Source: a virus | Direction: 5' to 3' (one strand) | Length of the DNA: 64,000 bases | Virus record (IMG/VR): IMGVR_UViG_3300036770_005131 | Coordinates: 42,618-106,617 of that record | Part shown: one piece after another, positions 13,594 through 20,903 of the stretch | Position numbering within the stretch: position 1 is the first letter of the stretch | Layout of the letters: each line of letters begins with the position of its first letter | Notes under the pieces: generated by a model | The model's database searches: none | What the model saw: the letters and a program-made list of their open reading frames with translations, nothing else | Told to the model about the DNA's origin: nothing | Translations under genes and position numbers: made by a program

Positions 13594-13682
13594 GCAAATA
13601 CAGAACCACTTATTATGAACAGTTTTCTTATATTTACATAACACTTAAGGAAACTATAAAAATAATTCTAAATTCTAAATAA
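13590..13682 (+). CDS. Possible small protein, 30 aa
   Basis: Product begins MSKYRTTYYEQFSYIYITLK, rich in Tyr and Ile. ATGA overlap with the preceding ORF supports coupled translation. Its stop is part of a CTAAATAA motif (13675-13682). Confidence 0.4.
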   Translation: MSKYRTTYYEQFSYIYITLKETIKIILNSK

Positions 13683-13701
13683 TTAAAATCGCATTTTTCA
13701 T

Positions 13702-14061
13702 ATGCCTCTATACGCAACTCCAGAAGAGTGTATGTTTAACCTTGAAACATTTTCTTCTAGTGAGGCAAAGCGAAAATGGAGAAAATCAATTAAAGATCAC
13801 TGGGGAGAATGTGCATATTGCGGATCTACTGAAAATCTAACCTTGGATCATATAACACCAAGATCTAAAGGTGGAACTGATAGAATCACAAATGTACTGT
13901 GTGCTTGTCATTCTTGCAATCAATCAAAAGGTCATGAAAAATGGCATGATTGGTATTTAAAACAAGACTTCTTTACAACTGAACGATTAAGTGATATCAT
14001 TGAATGGCAAAAGCAAATCTCTGAAAAAGAATTAGTAGTTTACCGACCAAGAAAAATATGA
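13702..14061 (+). CDS. HNH endonuclease, 119 aa
   Basis: Complete HNH motif with its zinc knuckle: CAYC (Cys37, Cys40), LTLDHITPRSKGG (Asp49-His50), and LCACHSCNQSKG (Cys69/Cys72 and the terminal Asn). HNH nucleases nick or cut DNA with a divalent metal. In phages they act as free-standing mobile endonucleases or in packaging and DNA processing; this size and the absence of a DNA-recognition extension do not distinguish these roles. It overlaps the following glutaredoxin gene by ATGA. Confidence 0.88.
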   Translation: MPLYATPEECMFNLETFSSSEAKRKWRKSIKDHWGECAYCGSTENLTLDHITPRSKGGTDRITNVLCACHSCNQSKGHEKWHDWYLKQDFFTTERLSDIIEWQKQISEKELVVYRPRKI

Positions 14062-14297
14062 AATTTACAGTTTATTCAAAACATGGATGCCCATTTTGTT
14101 CTAAAATTGAACAAGTTCTTAATCTTTCAAACTTAGAACATATTGTATATAAGTTAGATGAAGATTTTACTCGTGAAGAGTTCTATGCAGAATTTGGAGT
14201 AGGATCTACTTTTCCTCAAGTTGTGATGAATGATACCGAGCATCTTGGTGGATGTACTGACACAGTTAAATACCTTCAAGAAAATAATGTTATTTAA
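14058..14297 (+). CDS. Glutaredoxin, 79 aa
   Basis: Thioredoxin-fold redox protein with the active site Cys11-Pro-Phe-Cys14, the cis-Pro segment STFPQVVM and the glutathione-binding LGGCTDT. It probably provides electrons to ribonucleotide reductase or other thiol enzymes during infection, as T4 NrdC does. It starts inside the HNH stop (ATGA) and is directly followed by the gene at 14298, so it belongs to a run of coupled genes. Confidence 0.93.
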   Translation: MKFTVYSKHGCPFCSKIEQVLNLSNLEHIVYKLDEDFTREEFYAEFGVGSTFPQVVMNDTEHLGGCTDTVKYLQENNVI

Positions 14298-14657
14298 ATG
14301 GAAACAACATTTAATGAAGTTTATTATGATGTAGAAAAGGCAATTGACTATGCCTTTCAAGGTAAATTTGTGCTTAAATTTTATGAGTATTTAAAAGTTA
14401 AGGGGACTATAAAAAAAGAAGTAGAGCAATTTTTACAAAGTAAAATCATAAACAACATTAATGAAATTATAATAGATCTGGATGAATATATTGCAGGAGG
14501 TGCTGATAATCAACACAAACAACTTCGTGAAGCATATGGGCATCTTTCAAAACCTCAAGCAAGAAAAATACGAAATTATCTGAGTACAATTATTGAAGAT
14601 GCTGAAAAGTATAATTATGACAAAAGAAAAGGAAGGCGAAAAAGCAAAACTAAATAA
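14298..14657 (+). CDS. Conserved-type cyanophage hypothetical protein, 119 aa
   Basis: ATG follows the glutaredoxin stop with no gap. The product is mostly helical, with KAIDYAFQGKFVLKFYEYLK near the N-terminus and a very basic C-terminus (KRKGRRKSKTK) that may bind nucleic acid. No enzyme motif. The next gene starts within its end. Confidence 0.65.
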   Translation: METTFNEVYYDVEKAIDYAFQGKFVLKFYEYLKVKGTIKKEVEQFLQSKIINNINEIIIDLDEYIAGGADNQHKQLREAYGHLSKPQARKIRNYLSTIIEDAEKYNYDKRKGRRKSKTK

Positions 14658-14829
14658 TTCTCAAGACCTCCAAATTAACCGAGGTTTTGAGTTAATGTTA
14701 AGACATGATAGGAGGGAGAATCAATCGGAACCAAAATCGTTTCAAGTTCATTTTGGTAAGATGATATCTCTCTTTCAAAGGGAGATGCATTTTCAAATTG
14801 ATTTTTGTTTTAATATGAAAAAAAAGTAA
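14617..14829 (+). CDS. Conserved-type hypothetical protein, 70 aa
   Basis: ATG 14617 (MTKEKEGEKAKLNNSQ) is preferred over the ATG at 14593; both lie in the previous gene. The core reads FELMLRHDRRENQSEPKSFQ then VHFGKMISLF. An 11-bp hairpin (14660-14670 with 14681-14691) sits inside the coding sequence. Similar short basic proteins occur in cyanophages; function unknown. Confidence 0.55.
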   Translation: MTKEKEGEKAKLNNSQDLQINRGFELMLRHDRRENQSEPKSFQVHFGKMISLFQREMHFQIDFCFNMKKK

Positions 14830-14846
14830 CTCTCTGGAGAAAATAA

Positions 14847-15083
14847 ATGGAACTATCAATCATTCTCACATTTACTACACTTTTTTGTGTAATGTTTCTT
14901 TTCATAGGACTGATTGGGGGGTGGATATTTAAACAATATCAAATTGAACGAATATATGGAATTCGTAATATACATCCAGAATTTTTTGATGGAAACGGAA
15001 ATTTAGTTCCTGATGAAGTCTTAGCAGTTAGATTTGAAGAAGGATTTTTTGATGATGAGGAGGAAGAAGTTGAAGATGATTGA
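14847..15083 (+). CDS. Conserved-type membrane protein, 78 aa
   Basis: One N-terminal membrane helix (about 3-27, IILTFTTLFCVMFLFIGLIG), then a soluble part with IRNIHPEFFDGNGN and a very acidic tail (DDEEEEVEDD). It follows GGAG (14836-14839). Its TGA stop is embedded in the next promoter. Function unknown. Confidence 0.7.
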   Translation: MELSIILTFTTLFCVMFLFIGLIGGWIFKQYQIERIYGIRNIHPEFFDGNGNLVPDEVLAVRFEEGFFDDEEEEVEDD

Positions 15084-15108
15084 TAAATAATCCGAATTGT
15101 ACTATAAT
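15080..15108 (+). promoter_or_regulatory. Sigma70-type promoter with overlapping late motif
   Basis: TTGATA 15080-15085 contains the preceding TGA stop (15081-15083); 17-nt spacer; TATAAT 15103-15108. GATAAATA at 15082-15089 may be a late element. Confidence 0.7.
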
Positions 15109-15130
15109 AGAATTAACTCATTGAATAATT

Positions 15131-15706
15131 ATGACTGTAACAAAAACAAAGACGGAAAGACCAATTCCAAAACTTCAACCAAATCCCTTTCAATATGAAA
15201 TTTTGGAATTGGCTTCAAAACAAAGAAGTAATGCCAAAAAAGTAGAAGTACTTAAAGATTATCGTAATGATGCTCTTGTGAGTCTTTTAATTTGGAATTT
15301 TGATGAAAGTGTAGTTAGTATTCTTCCTCCAGGGCCAGTTCCTTATGCGGATCCAAATGATCAATCATCTGTAGGGGGAAATCTTACTGATCTAATTGAT
15401 AGTAAATCAAAGAATACTAATTTAAGAAGTGGTGCTTATGCTGGAACCGATGAGGTAATGAACAAACAGCATACTTCACTTCGTAATGAATATAAGAATT
15501 TTTATCTTTTTGTGAAAGGTGGGAATAACGAATTGTCTCAAATTCGTAAGGAAACTATTTTTATCAATATGTTACAAGGTCTTCATCCTCTTGAAGCAGA
15601 TCTTGTTTGTCTTGTAAAAGATAAAAAACTTACTGATAAATATAAAATAAGTTGGGATATTGTTAAAGAAGCATATCCCGACATTCGTTGGGGAGGTCGT
15701 TCATGA
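15131..15706 (+). CDS. Conserved T4-like phage protein (possibly DUF6433), 191 aa
   Basis: Helical protein with ILELASKQRSNAKKVEVLKD, then FVKGGNNELSQIRKETIFIN and LQGLHPLEADLVCLVKDKKL. This pattern is typical of a conserved family of T4-like phages in which a long helical region ends in a short G-W motif (here IRWGG). I associate it with DUF6433 with limited certainty; no role is known. It begins a coupled operon running through speD. Confidence 0.6.
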   Translation: MTVTKTKTERPIPKLQPNPFQYEILELASKQRSNAKKVEVLKDYRNDALVSLLIWNFDESVVSILPPGPVPYADPNDQSSVGGNLTDLIDSKSKNTNLRSGAYAGTDEVMNKQHTSLRNEYKNFYLFVKGGNNELSQIRKETIFINMLQGLHPLEADLVCLVKDKKLTDKYKISWDIVKEAYPDIRWGGRS

Positions 15707-16035
15707 CCCAAGTTGCGGAGAAAGAAATGGCACAATGGACTCCAGAAGAGAAAAAAGAAGTACCATCACAATACGGATGTGAACTTCTATTTGAAAGAAC
15801 TACTCTGCAACAGATTAAAGATCCTTCTTTACCTTCAGATGCATATATTGTTGTGTATCGTGTAAATAATGAGACCTTTATGGATTTATGTAGAGGTAGA
15901 AGAGTGAATATATTTGATATGTATTATGATAAATTTGGCCCTGGATCTGTTCAAAAAATAGATTGGGGATATGGAAAAACAAATCCCAGACTATGGGGAA
16001 ATGCTAAAAAGTCTGAAGGTAAAAAGAAAAAATGA
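15703..16035 (+). CDS. Hypothetical protein, 110 aa
   Basis: ATG 15703 overlaps the previous stop (ATGA). Product begins MTQVAEKEMAQWTPEEKKEV and contains AYIVVYRVNNETFMDLCRG and a Gly/Lys-rich basic tail. Probably soluble; no motif recognised. Coupled to the genes on both sides by 4-nt overlaps. Confidence 0.6.
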   Translation: MTQVAEKEMAQWTPEEKKEVPSQYGCELLFERTTLQQIKDPSLPSDAYIVVYRVNNETFMDLCRGRRVNIFDMYYDKFGPGSVQKIDWGYGKTNPRLWGNAKKSEGKKKK

Positions 16036-16220
16036 GTGAAGGTTTTAACAACAAAATTAAAGTAGAAATTGATCAAAGTGAAGTTGATAAACTACTTAAA
16101 CAATACAAGAAAATAAAAAAATATATGAAATCTCCATTATATCAAGTAAAAAAGATTGATGGAACCGAAAAAGTTGTGTCGGAACTTTTAAGCGAATACT
16201 ACGATAATCCAATTGAATAA
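16032..16220 (+). CDS. Hypothetical protein, 62 aa
   Basis: ATGA overlap with the previous gene and no gap to speD. Helical, Lys-rich (LLKQYKKIKKYMKSPLYQVK). Function unknown; the coupling suggests co-expression with speD. Confidence 0.6.
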   Translation: MSEGFNNKIKVEIDQSEVDKLLKQYKKIKKYMKSPLYQVKKIDGTEKVVSELLSEYYDNPIE

Positions 16221-16547
16221 ATGGGTAAGCACTTTTTATTAAATCTCTATGGATGCTCATTCGTTCTTTTGAACGATGAGCATTTTCTTATTGACCTACT
16301 AGAAAACGCTGCATCTGCTAGTGGGGCAACAGTGTGTCAAACAATTTACAAGAAGTTTGATCCACAAGGAGTCACGGTATTGTGCTTACTCTCAGAAAGT
16401 CATATTAGTATTCATACTTGGCCGGAAGAAGGCAAAGCTGCATGTGATGTTTATACCTGTGGAGATTGCAATCCAAAGATTGGGTGTGACATCATTATTG
16501 AGCAATTATATGCTCAGAGTCATACTATGAGTTACATTGAAAGATAA
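16221..16547 (+). CDS. speD: S-adenosylmethionine decarboxylase proenzyme
   Basis: 108 residues, typical of the prokaryotic SpeD form that self-cleaves before a Ser to generate a pyruvoyl cofactor. The cleavage region is visible as LLSESHISIHTWPE, and the CDVYTCGDC segment supplies the conserved Cys. The enzyme makes decarboxylated SAM for spermidine synthesis. speD is a known auxiliary gene of cyanomyoviruses; polyamines may help DNA packaging or PSII function. It is last in the operon from 15131. Confidence 0.95.
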   Translation: MGKHFLLNLYGCSFVLLNDEHFLIDLLENAASASGATVCQTIYKKFDPQGVTVLCLLSESHISIHTWPEEGKAACDVYTCGDCNPKIGCDIIIEQLYAQSHTMSYIER

Positions 16548-16571
16548 TTGTAACAAATGTTACAAAAATAC

Positions 16572-16600
16572 TTGACTAACTAGAATAAGAGTGTTATGGT
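16572..16600 (+). promoter_or_regulatory. Sigma70-type promoter for riboswitch transcript
   Basis: TTGACT 16572-16577, 17-nt spacer, TATGGT 16595-16600; initiation near 16607, exactly where the aptamer begins. A 7-bp inverted repeat at 16548-16565 upstream may be a weak terminator for speD. Confidence 0.65.
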
Positions 16601-16606
16601 ACTCTT

Positions 16607-16668
16607 ATCGTTCATCTGCTATTTGCGAATAGCAAATAGAGACGGAAGTAGGGAAACCGAAGGAACGC
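16607..16668 (+). ncRNA. Glutamine riboswitch (glnA / Downstream-peptide class)
   Basis: P1 is formed by CGTTC (16609-16613) and GAACG (16663-16667). A P2 hairpin CTATTTGC/GCAAATAG (16619-16626 with 16632-16639) follows. The conserved core GACGGAAGTAGG (16641-16652), a GAAA loop and CCGAAGGAACGC (16657-16668) match the glutamine-binding glnA/Downstream-peptide aptamers of cyanobacteria and marine phages. It sits at the 5' end of the transcript, 31 nt ahead of a short peptide ORF. Confidence 0.88.
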
Positions 16669-16698
16669 ACCTATACCCATAAGTAAAGGAGCAGACCT

Positions 16699-16800
16699 AT
16701 GAAAATCGCTTTCGTTCAATATCTAAAAAATAAGGTCAAAAGAAAAGCAAAACTTCATAATGCCGAACTTAATATGGCAAAAAAGCCACAAGTCGCGTGA
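16699..16800 (+). CDS. Riboswitch-controlled basic peptide, 33 aa
   Basis: MKIAFVQYLKNKVKRKAKLH followed by NAELNMAKKPQVA. It has an AAAGGAG ribosome site (16685-16691) and strong basic charge. It matches the short downstream peptides found behind this RNA class. In cyanobacteria glutamine riboswitches can control small glutamine-synthetase inactivating factors, which are also short and basic; a similar job is a reasonable guess but no specific IF7/IF17 motif is evident. Overlaps the next ORF by GTGA. Confidence 0.75.
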   Translation: MKIAFVQYLKNKVKRKAKLHNAELNMAKKPQVA

Positions 16801-16949
16801 TTGAGGACTATTATCACGAAAAAGACCCAGACGACAGAAAACCTGCCTGCTATCTTTTAACCTATCGTGGTCATAAGTATTGGCACTGTTATGGAATACA
16901 CTTGACGGAGTGGTTTGAGAAAATCTTTAAAGTTGAGAGGGAGGATTGA
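16797..16949 (+). CDS. Hypothetical protein, 50 aa
   Basis: GTG start overlapping the previous stop. The product includes KPACYLLTYRGHKYWHCYGIH, rich in Tyr, His and Cys. It ends inside a terminator stem, and its TGA is the core of the next -35 box. Co-transcribed with the riboswitch peptide. Function unknown. Confidence 0.6.
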   Translation: MIEDYYHEKDPDDRKPACYLLTYRGHKYWHCYGIHLTEWFEKIFKVERED

Positions 16950-16965
16950 CACTCCCTCTTTTTTT
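16936..16965 (+). terminator. Rho-independent terminator
   Basis: AGAGGGAG (16936-16943), 8-nt loop, CTCCCTCT (16952-16959), seven T. The loop holds the TTGACA box of the next promoter. Confidence 0.88.
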
Positions 16966-16974
16966 GTGTAGAAT
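16946..16974 (+). promoter_or_regulatory. Sigma70-type promoter inside the terminator
   Basis: TTGACA 16946-16951 (contains the TGA stop 16947-16949 and lies in the terminator loop), 17-nt spacer, TAGAAT 16969-16974. Confidence 0.75.
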
Positions 16975-16996
16975 GTTGGGAGACAATCAAAACAAA

Positions 16997-17167
16997 ATGG
17001 ACAGAGAAAAAGTAAAACTGATTGTGCGAAATATGGAACTTTTACTTGATGCTTTGAAGCAAGAAGTTCAAGATATTCCCGAATCTCAATCTGACTATGT
17101 AAGTGCATTTCCATATATAGATGATGATGTTGATGAATATTATTCCGAGGAGGAAAACGATGTATGA
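16997..17167 (+). CDS. Hypothetical acidic protein, 56 aa
   Basis: ATG 16997 is preferred since initiation is expected near 16981. The N-terminal half is a helix (MDREKVKLIVRNMELLLDAL) and the C-terminus is acidic (DDDVDEYYSEEENDV). Overlaps the next gene by 8 nt. Function unknown. Confidence 0.6.
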   Translation: MDREKVKLIVRNMELLLDALKQEVQDIPESQSDYVSAFPYIDDDVDEYYSEEENDV

Positions 17168-17351
17168 AAATTTAACTCCTTATGAAAGAGCACTTGCTAG
17201 ATTTGGAGATAAGTGTGCTCTGATTGCTGGTCTTGAAATTGCAGATAAAATTTCACCAGAAGAAGCATATCAGCAGATAAAAGATATGTATAAAGAACTT
17301 AAAAAACTTCGTAAACAAGAAAAAGAAACTTGGGAGATTGAAACTGAATGA
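17160..17351 (+). CDS. Conserved-type cyanophage hypothetical protein, 63 aa
   Basis: ATG 17160 with GAGGAGG ribosome site at 17148-17154. Product begins MYENLTPYERALARFGDKCA and ends in a charged helix. Proteins of this type precede thyX in other cyanomyoviruses as far as I recall. ATGA overlap with thyX suggests coupled translation. Confidence 0.65.
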   Translation: MYENLTPYERALARFGDKCALIAGLEIADKISPEEAYQQIKDMYKELKKLRKQEKETWEIETE

Positions 17352-18100
17352 AACCTATTAAAGCAAAAGACCTTCTAGAATTTGATAAAAACCTGCAGGT
17401 TCAAGTTCTGCAGTGTTATGCTGTTCCGGAGCAAGTCATTTACCAGGCAGCAAAATGCGACTACTCAGAAACCCCCATCCATGAGCAAGAGATTCCAACA
17501 CCCTCTAAGTGTGGTGAGTGGGTCGTAGAGCGTCTCCTGAGCAACGAGAAGGGGCATTGGGGCCCACTAGAGCATCCAGGCATCACATTTTCCGTTTCAG
17601 GGTATGTCCATAATGTAGCGATGCAAGCACGAACTCATCGTGTTGGTGTTTCCTTTGATGTTCAATCTCAACGATATACTGGTAAGCGTGTCGTAAAGGT
17701 TGCAAGTGGAGAACTTAACCCCGAGGATGTATTCTATGTTCGTCCTCCAGGTTTCTATACCAATCGTTATGGTAAGAAGTATGAATGGACACTTGGCGAC
17801 TATCAGGATGAACTAGATTTCATTTACGAAGGTTGTAAGCGTTATGCAGCAAAATACGAAAAAGGAATGTGTGAAGAACACATTAGGGATTATCTTGCAC
17901 AAGCAATTCGTCAGAACTTTGTGGTTTCTTTTAATCTGCGTTCTGTCCTCCATATTATGGATTTGCGAGCAAAGATGGATGCCCAACTAGAAATTCAAGC
18001 ACTTTGCGAACAATTTGTTCCTCATCTTGAAAAGTGGGCACCTCATATTTGGAAGTATTATGAGGAGAAGAGACTACATAAAGCTAGGTTATCTCCATAA
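17348..18100 (+). CDS. thyX: Flavin-dependent thymidylate synthase
   Basis: 250 residues. It has the ThyX signature in the form RTHRVGVSFDVQSQRYTG (RHR-x7-S class), the HIMDLRAKMDAQLEIQ helix that binds dUMP/FAD, and conserved histidines. ThyX methylates dUMP to dTMP with methylene-tetrahydrofolate and FADH2, supplying thymidylate for phage DNA. The codon use is richer in G/C than adjacent genes, hinting at a host-like history. ATGA overlap with the preceding gene. Confidence 0.95.
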   Translation: MKPIKAKDLLEFDKNLQVQVLQCYAVPEQVIYQAAKCDYSETPIHEQEIPTPSKCGEWVVERLLSNEKGHWGPLEHPGITFSVSGYVHNVAMQARTHRVGVSFDVQSQRYTGKRVVKVASGELNPEDVFYVRPPGFYTNRYGKKYEWTLGDYQDELDFIYEGCKRYAAKYEKGMCEEHIRDYLAQAIRQNFVVSFNLRSVLHIMDLRAKMDAQLEIQALCEQFVPHLEKWAPHIWKYYEEKRLHKARLSP

Positions 18101-18105
18101 TTTTT

Positions 18106-18264
18106 ATGAAATCATATTGCATAAAAGATCATTTGACTGGTCATGTCTTTAAAATTCTTTTGACAGAGGATGAATTTCAAGACTTTTTGAAAAGAAATCC
18201 AGACTTGGATGAATGTATTGATTGTGTAGAATGTGATGATGCTCCAAGTATAACTCTAGAATAA
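18106..18264 (+). CDS. Hypothetical protein with CxxCxxxC, 52 aa
   Basis: Starts 5 nt after thyX. Product begins MKSYCIKDHLTGHVFKILLT; the C-terminal part has E-C-I-D-C-V-E-C, a possible metal site, in an acidic context. Function unknown. Confidence 0.55.
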   Translation: MKSYCIKDHLTGHVFKILLTEDEFQDFLKRNPDLDECIDCVECDDAPSITLE

Positions 18265-18267
18265 ATA
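18260..18267 (+). promoter_or_regulatory. Late-like motif AATAAATA
   Basis: 26 nt upstream of the next start codon; one base off TATAAATA. Confidence 0.35.
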
Positions 18268-18292
18268 CCTTATATTTCATGGAGGTTTAATT

Positions 18293-18541
18293 TTGGCCAC
18301 ATATCCAGTAATTAATAAGATCACTGGTGAACAGAAAGAAGTTACAATGAGTGTTCACGAATGGGATCAATGGAAAAAGGATAATTCTGAGTGGGATAGA
18401 GATTGGTCTGATCCTTCTACTTGCCCATCCTCAGCAGAAGTTGGTGAGTGGAAAGATAAACTTGTTAAGAAAAATCCTGGATGGAATGATATTCTTTATA
18501 AAGCATCCAAAGCACCAGGATCAAGAGTAAAACCTATTTAA
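18293..18541 (+). CDS. Conserved-type cyanophage protein, 82 aa, TTG start
   Basis: TTG 18293 preceded by GGAGG (18281-18285). Product MATYPVINKITGEQKEVTMS, then HEWDQWKKDN and DWSDPSTCPSSAEVGEWKDK. The Trp-rich short protein is of a type I recall next to phoH in cyanomyoviruses. No function known. Confidence 0.65.
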   Translation: MATYPVINKITGEQKEVTMSVHEWDQWKKDNSEWDRDWSDPSTCPSSAEVGEWKDKLVKKNPGWNDILYKASKAPGSRVKPI

Positions 18542-18547
18542 TTTTAT

Positions 18548-19312
18548 ATGGCAAGAAAAAGAAGAGCACCACAAGACAATCCAATTGGAGTAGGATTAAC
18601 TGCTAGACAACTAAAACGCAGAAAACCAATCAATTCAGATTTACTTTTAAATATTGATCCTCTTACAGATAATCAGACAAAACTTTTTGAATCTTATGAT
18701 GAAGGAAAAAATATAGTTGCCTATGGTGCAGCTGGAACAGGTAAAACCTTTATTGTTCTTTATAATGCTCTAAGAGATGTTCTTGATCAAAGAACTCCAT
18801 ATGAAAAAATTTATATTATTCGTTCTTTAGTTCAAACAAGAGAAATAGGATTTCTCCCTGGAGGACATGAAGACAAGAGTGCTCTTTTTGAAATACCATA
18901 TAAAAATATGGTAAAGTATATGTTCCAACTTCCATCCGAAGAAGACTTTGAAATGCTCTATGGCAATCTAAAAACTCAAGGAACCATAAGTTTTTGGTCT
19001 TCTTCTTTCTTAAGAGGTACGACTTTTGATAATTGTATTCTTATTGTGGATGAATTTCAGAATATGAATGGACATGAGCAAGATTCAATCATTACTCGTG
19101 TTGGCGAAAACTGTAAGATTATGTTTTGTGGCGATGCTTCTCAGAGTGATTTGGTTCGCCAAAATGAAAGAAATGGAATTCATGATTTTATAAAAATTCT
19201 TCAAATCATGCCATCATTTGATTTTATTGAATTTGGTATTGAAGATGTATGCCGTAGTGGATTGGTTAAAGAGTATCTTATTGCAAAGCACACCTTAAAT
19301 ATTACAATATAA
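18548..19312 (+). CDS. phoH: PhoH-like ATPase
   Basis: 254 residues. Walker A GAAGTGKT (about 60-67), Walker B LIVDEFQN and a sensor segment MFCGDASQSDL mark the PhoH P-loop ATPase/helicase family. phoH is almost universal in cyanomyoviruses; its function is uncertain (phosphate stress link or RNA-related helicase). The basic N-terminus (MARKRRAPQ) may bind nucleic acid. The following nuclease gene starts right after the stop. Confidence 0.94.
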   Translation: MARKRRAPQDNPIGVGLTARQLKRRKPINSDLLLNIDPLTDNQTKLFESYDEGKNIVAYGAAGTGKTFIVLYNALRDVLDQRTPYEKIYIIRSLVQTREIGFLPGGHEDKSALFEIPYKNMVKYMFQLPSEEDFEMLYGNLKTQGTISFWSSSFLRGTTFDNCILIVDEFQNMNGHEQDSIITRVGENCKIMFCGDASQSDLVRQNERNGIHDFIKILQIMPSFDFIEFGIEDVCRSGLVKEYLIAKHTLNITI

Positions 19313-19978
19313 ATGTTCACACATATTGATTTGAATCTCCCAGAACTTAAAAGGGAAAGTATAGATGGAATTCGTTATTACACAATTAACGGAAAAAATA
19401 AAAAACTAGTTGCAATTACTTCTGTCATTAGTCACTATAATAAAGAAAAGTTTTCTAAGTGGCGTGAAAAAGTTGGTGAAGAGGAAGCAAATAGAATCAC
19501 CAAAAGAGCAACCAGTCGTGGAACTGATACTCATACTCTTATTGAAAACTATTTGTTAAATCAAGAACTTCCAACAGTTCAACCAATCTCCGAGCATTTA
19601 TTTAAAATAGCGAAGTCAACTCTTGATCGTATAAATAATATTCACTGCCTTGAAACTTCTCTGTATAGTGAAGTATTGGGTGTTGCAGGGTCTGTAGATA
19701 CCATTGCAGATTTTGATCAAGAACTTTCAGTCATAGACTATAAAACTTCAAAAGAACCAAAACCCAGAGAATGGATTGAAGGATATTTTGTTCAAGCCAT
19801 GTTTTACGGAATGGCACTTTATGAGATGACTGGTATTGAAATTAAGAAACTTGTAATTATCATGACTTGCGAAAATGGTGAATGTGTCGTTTATGAAGAA
19901 CGAGATCTAAAGAAATATATGAAACTTGTAGTTCAGTATATTAGAAAATTTGTAAACGATAAATTGCTTGACATTTGA
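19313..19978 (+). CDS. PD-(D/E)XK exonuclease, RecB/Cas4-like
   Basis: 221 residues. RATSRGTDTHTLIENYL is the helix typical of RecB-family nucleases, GVAGSVDTIADFD supplies the first Asp, and SVIDYKTSK the D/E-x-K metal-binding motif; EGYFVQAMFYGMAL is the Q-x-x-x-Y segment. Probably a DNA exonuclease for recombination or host DNA breakdown. It is encoded with phoH, upstream of gp33-gp59-gp32. Its last codons form the next promoter's -35 box. Confidence 0.85.
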   Translation: MFTHIDLNLPELKRESIDGIRYYTINGKNKKLVAITSVISHYNKEKFSKWREKVGEEEANRITKRATSRGTDTHTLIENYLLNQELPTVQPISEHLFKIAKSTLDRINNIHCLETSLYSEVLGVAGSVDTIADFDQELSVIDYKTSKEPKPREWIEGYFVQAMFYGMALYEMTGIEIKKLVIIMTCENGECVVYEERDLKKYMKLVVQYIRKFVNDKLLDI

Positions 19979-19996
19979 GGACTAAACTCCTATAAT
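19968..19996 (+). promoter_or_regulatory. Consensus sigma70 promoter (TTGACA-17-TATAAT)
   Basis: TTGACA 19968-19973, 17-nt spacer, TATAAT 19991-19996: a perfect match. It drives the gp33-gp59-DUF1825 unit. Confidence 0.9.
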
Positions 19997-20022
19997 CATA
20001 TAATCTTGGTAATTTAATTATT

Positions 20023-20313
20023 GTGTCTCTTACTCTCATTCAATTAATGAATCCCGATATAACTGGAGAATTAGAAAAAATATTAGAAGAGAAGTTTTTC
20101 TGTCCATCAAGATTTGCTCAGGAAATTGAGAAACTTGTATTGGAAGAAGGCATTTCTTATATTGATGCTGTCATTGCCTTTTGTGAGATGAACAAAATTG
20201 ATTTGGAATCAGTTCCGAAACTTCTTTCAAAACCTTTGAAAGAGAAAATAAAATATGAAGCAATGGAACTTAACTTTCTTAAAAAAACTTCTAAAGCAAG
20301 ATTAGTATTTTGA
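20023..20313 (+). CDS. 33: Late transcription coactivator, gp33-like
   Basis: 96 residues from GTG 20023. The sequence (LIQLMNPDITGELEKILEEK, then FFCPSRFAQEIEKLVLEEG and a C-terminal KTSKARLVF) matches the proteins annotated as gp33 in cyanomyoviruses. T4 gp33 bridges the sliding clamp and RNA polymerase at late promoters (TATAAATA), which agrees with the late motifs in this window. TTGA overlap with gp59. Confidence 0.8.
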   Translation: MSLTLIQLMNPDITGELEKILEEKFFCPSRFAQEIEKLVLEEGISYIDAVIAFCEMNKIDLESVPKLLSKPLKEKIKYEAMELNFLKKTSKARLVF

Positions 20314-20903
20314 AATTGGAACCTTATCAAGCATATACTACTTACCTTTCTCTAAAGAATCATTTTACAAATAAAAAATATAATTACTTTACTTACAACG
20401 GAAAGGTAAAGGCAAATATTCAATCTTTCTATAAGCGCAAAGATAGATTTTATTTTGAGAAAATGTCTCGTCAAAAAAGTGATGAAGAAATAGTTAATTT
20501 TTTTGTGTCCAATTTTGCTTCTTGCGATGATCCTCAGTCGTTGTGGATTGGTGAGATTATCAAAGAAGGAGAGAATAATTATAAGAATTGGATGCGTAAA
20601 ACACAATCACTTTCATATCTTTTTAAAGAAGAAGTTAGTATTTTAAATTCAAAAAACTTTGATGAGATGTTTAAAATTGAAGGAAATAAGCATCCTAAAA
20701 TTTTAAAAGAATACTTACAAAGTAAGTTATCATTAGAAACAATGATAATCTTGAATAACATACTTGGGTATAAAAAGCAGTTTGATAAAAAACTTCAAGA
20801 TCCTGTGTGGGAATTCGTATCAATGAAGATTGAAAAATATGCCCCATTCCTACATATTGATAATAGTAAATTTAAATTAATTTTAAAGGAGTGTGTGTTG
20901 TGA
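20310..20903 (+). CDS. 59: Helicase loader, gp59-like
   Basis: 197 residues, TTG start overlapping the gp33 stop. YQAYTTYLSLKNHFTNKKYN, then YNGKVKANIQSFYKRKDRFY fit the T4 gp59 family, which binds forked DNA and loads the gp41 helicase onto gp32-coated strands. Place between gp33 and gp32 supports the call. GTGA overlap with the next gene. Confidence 0.85.
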   Translation: MKLEPYQAYTTYLSLKNHFTNKKYNYFTYNGKVKANIQSFYKRKDRFYFEKMSRQKSDEEIVNFFVSNFASCDDPQSLWIGEIIKEGENNYKNWMRKTQSLSYLFKEEVSILNSKNFDEMFKIEGNKHPKILKEYLQSKLSLETMIILNNILGYKKQFDKKLQDPVWEFVSMKIEKYAPFLHIDNSKFKLILKECVL

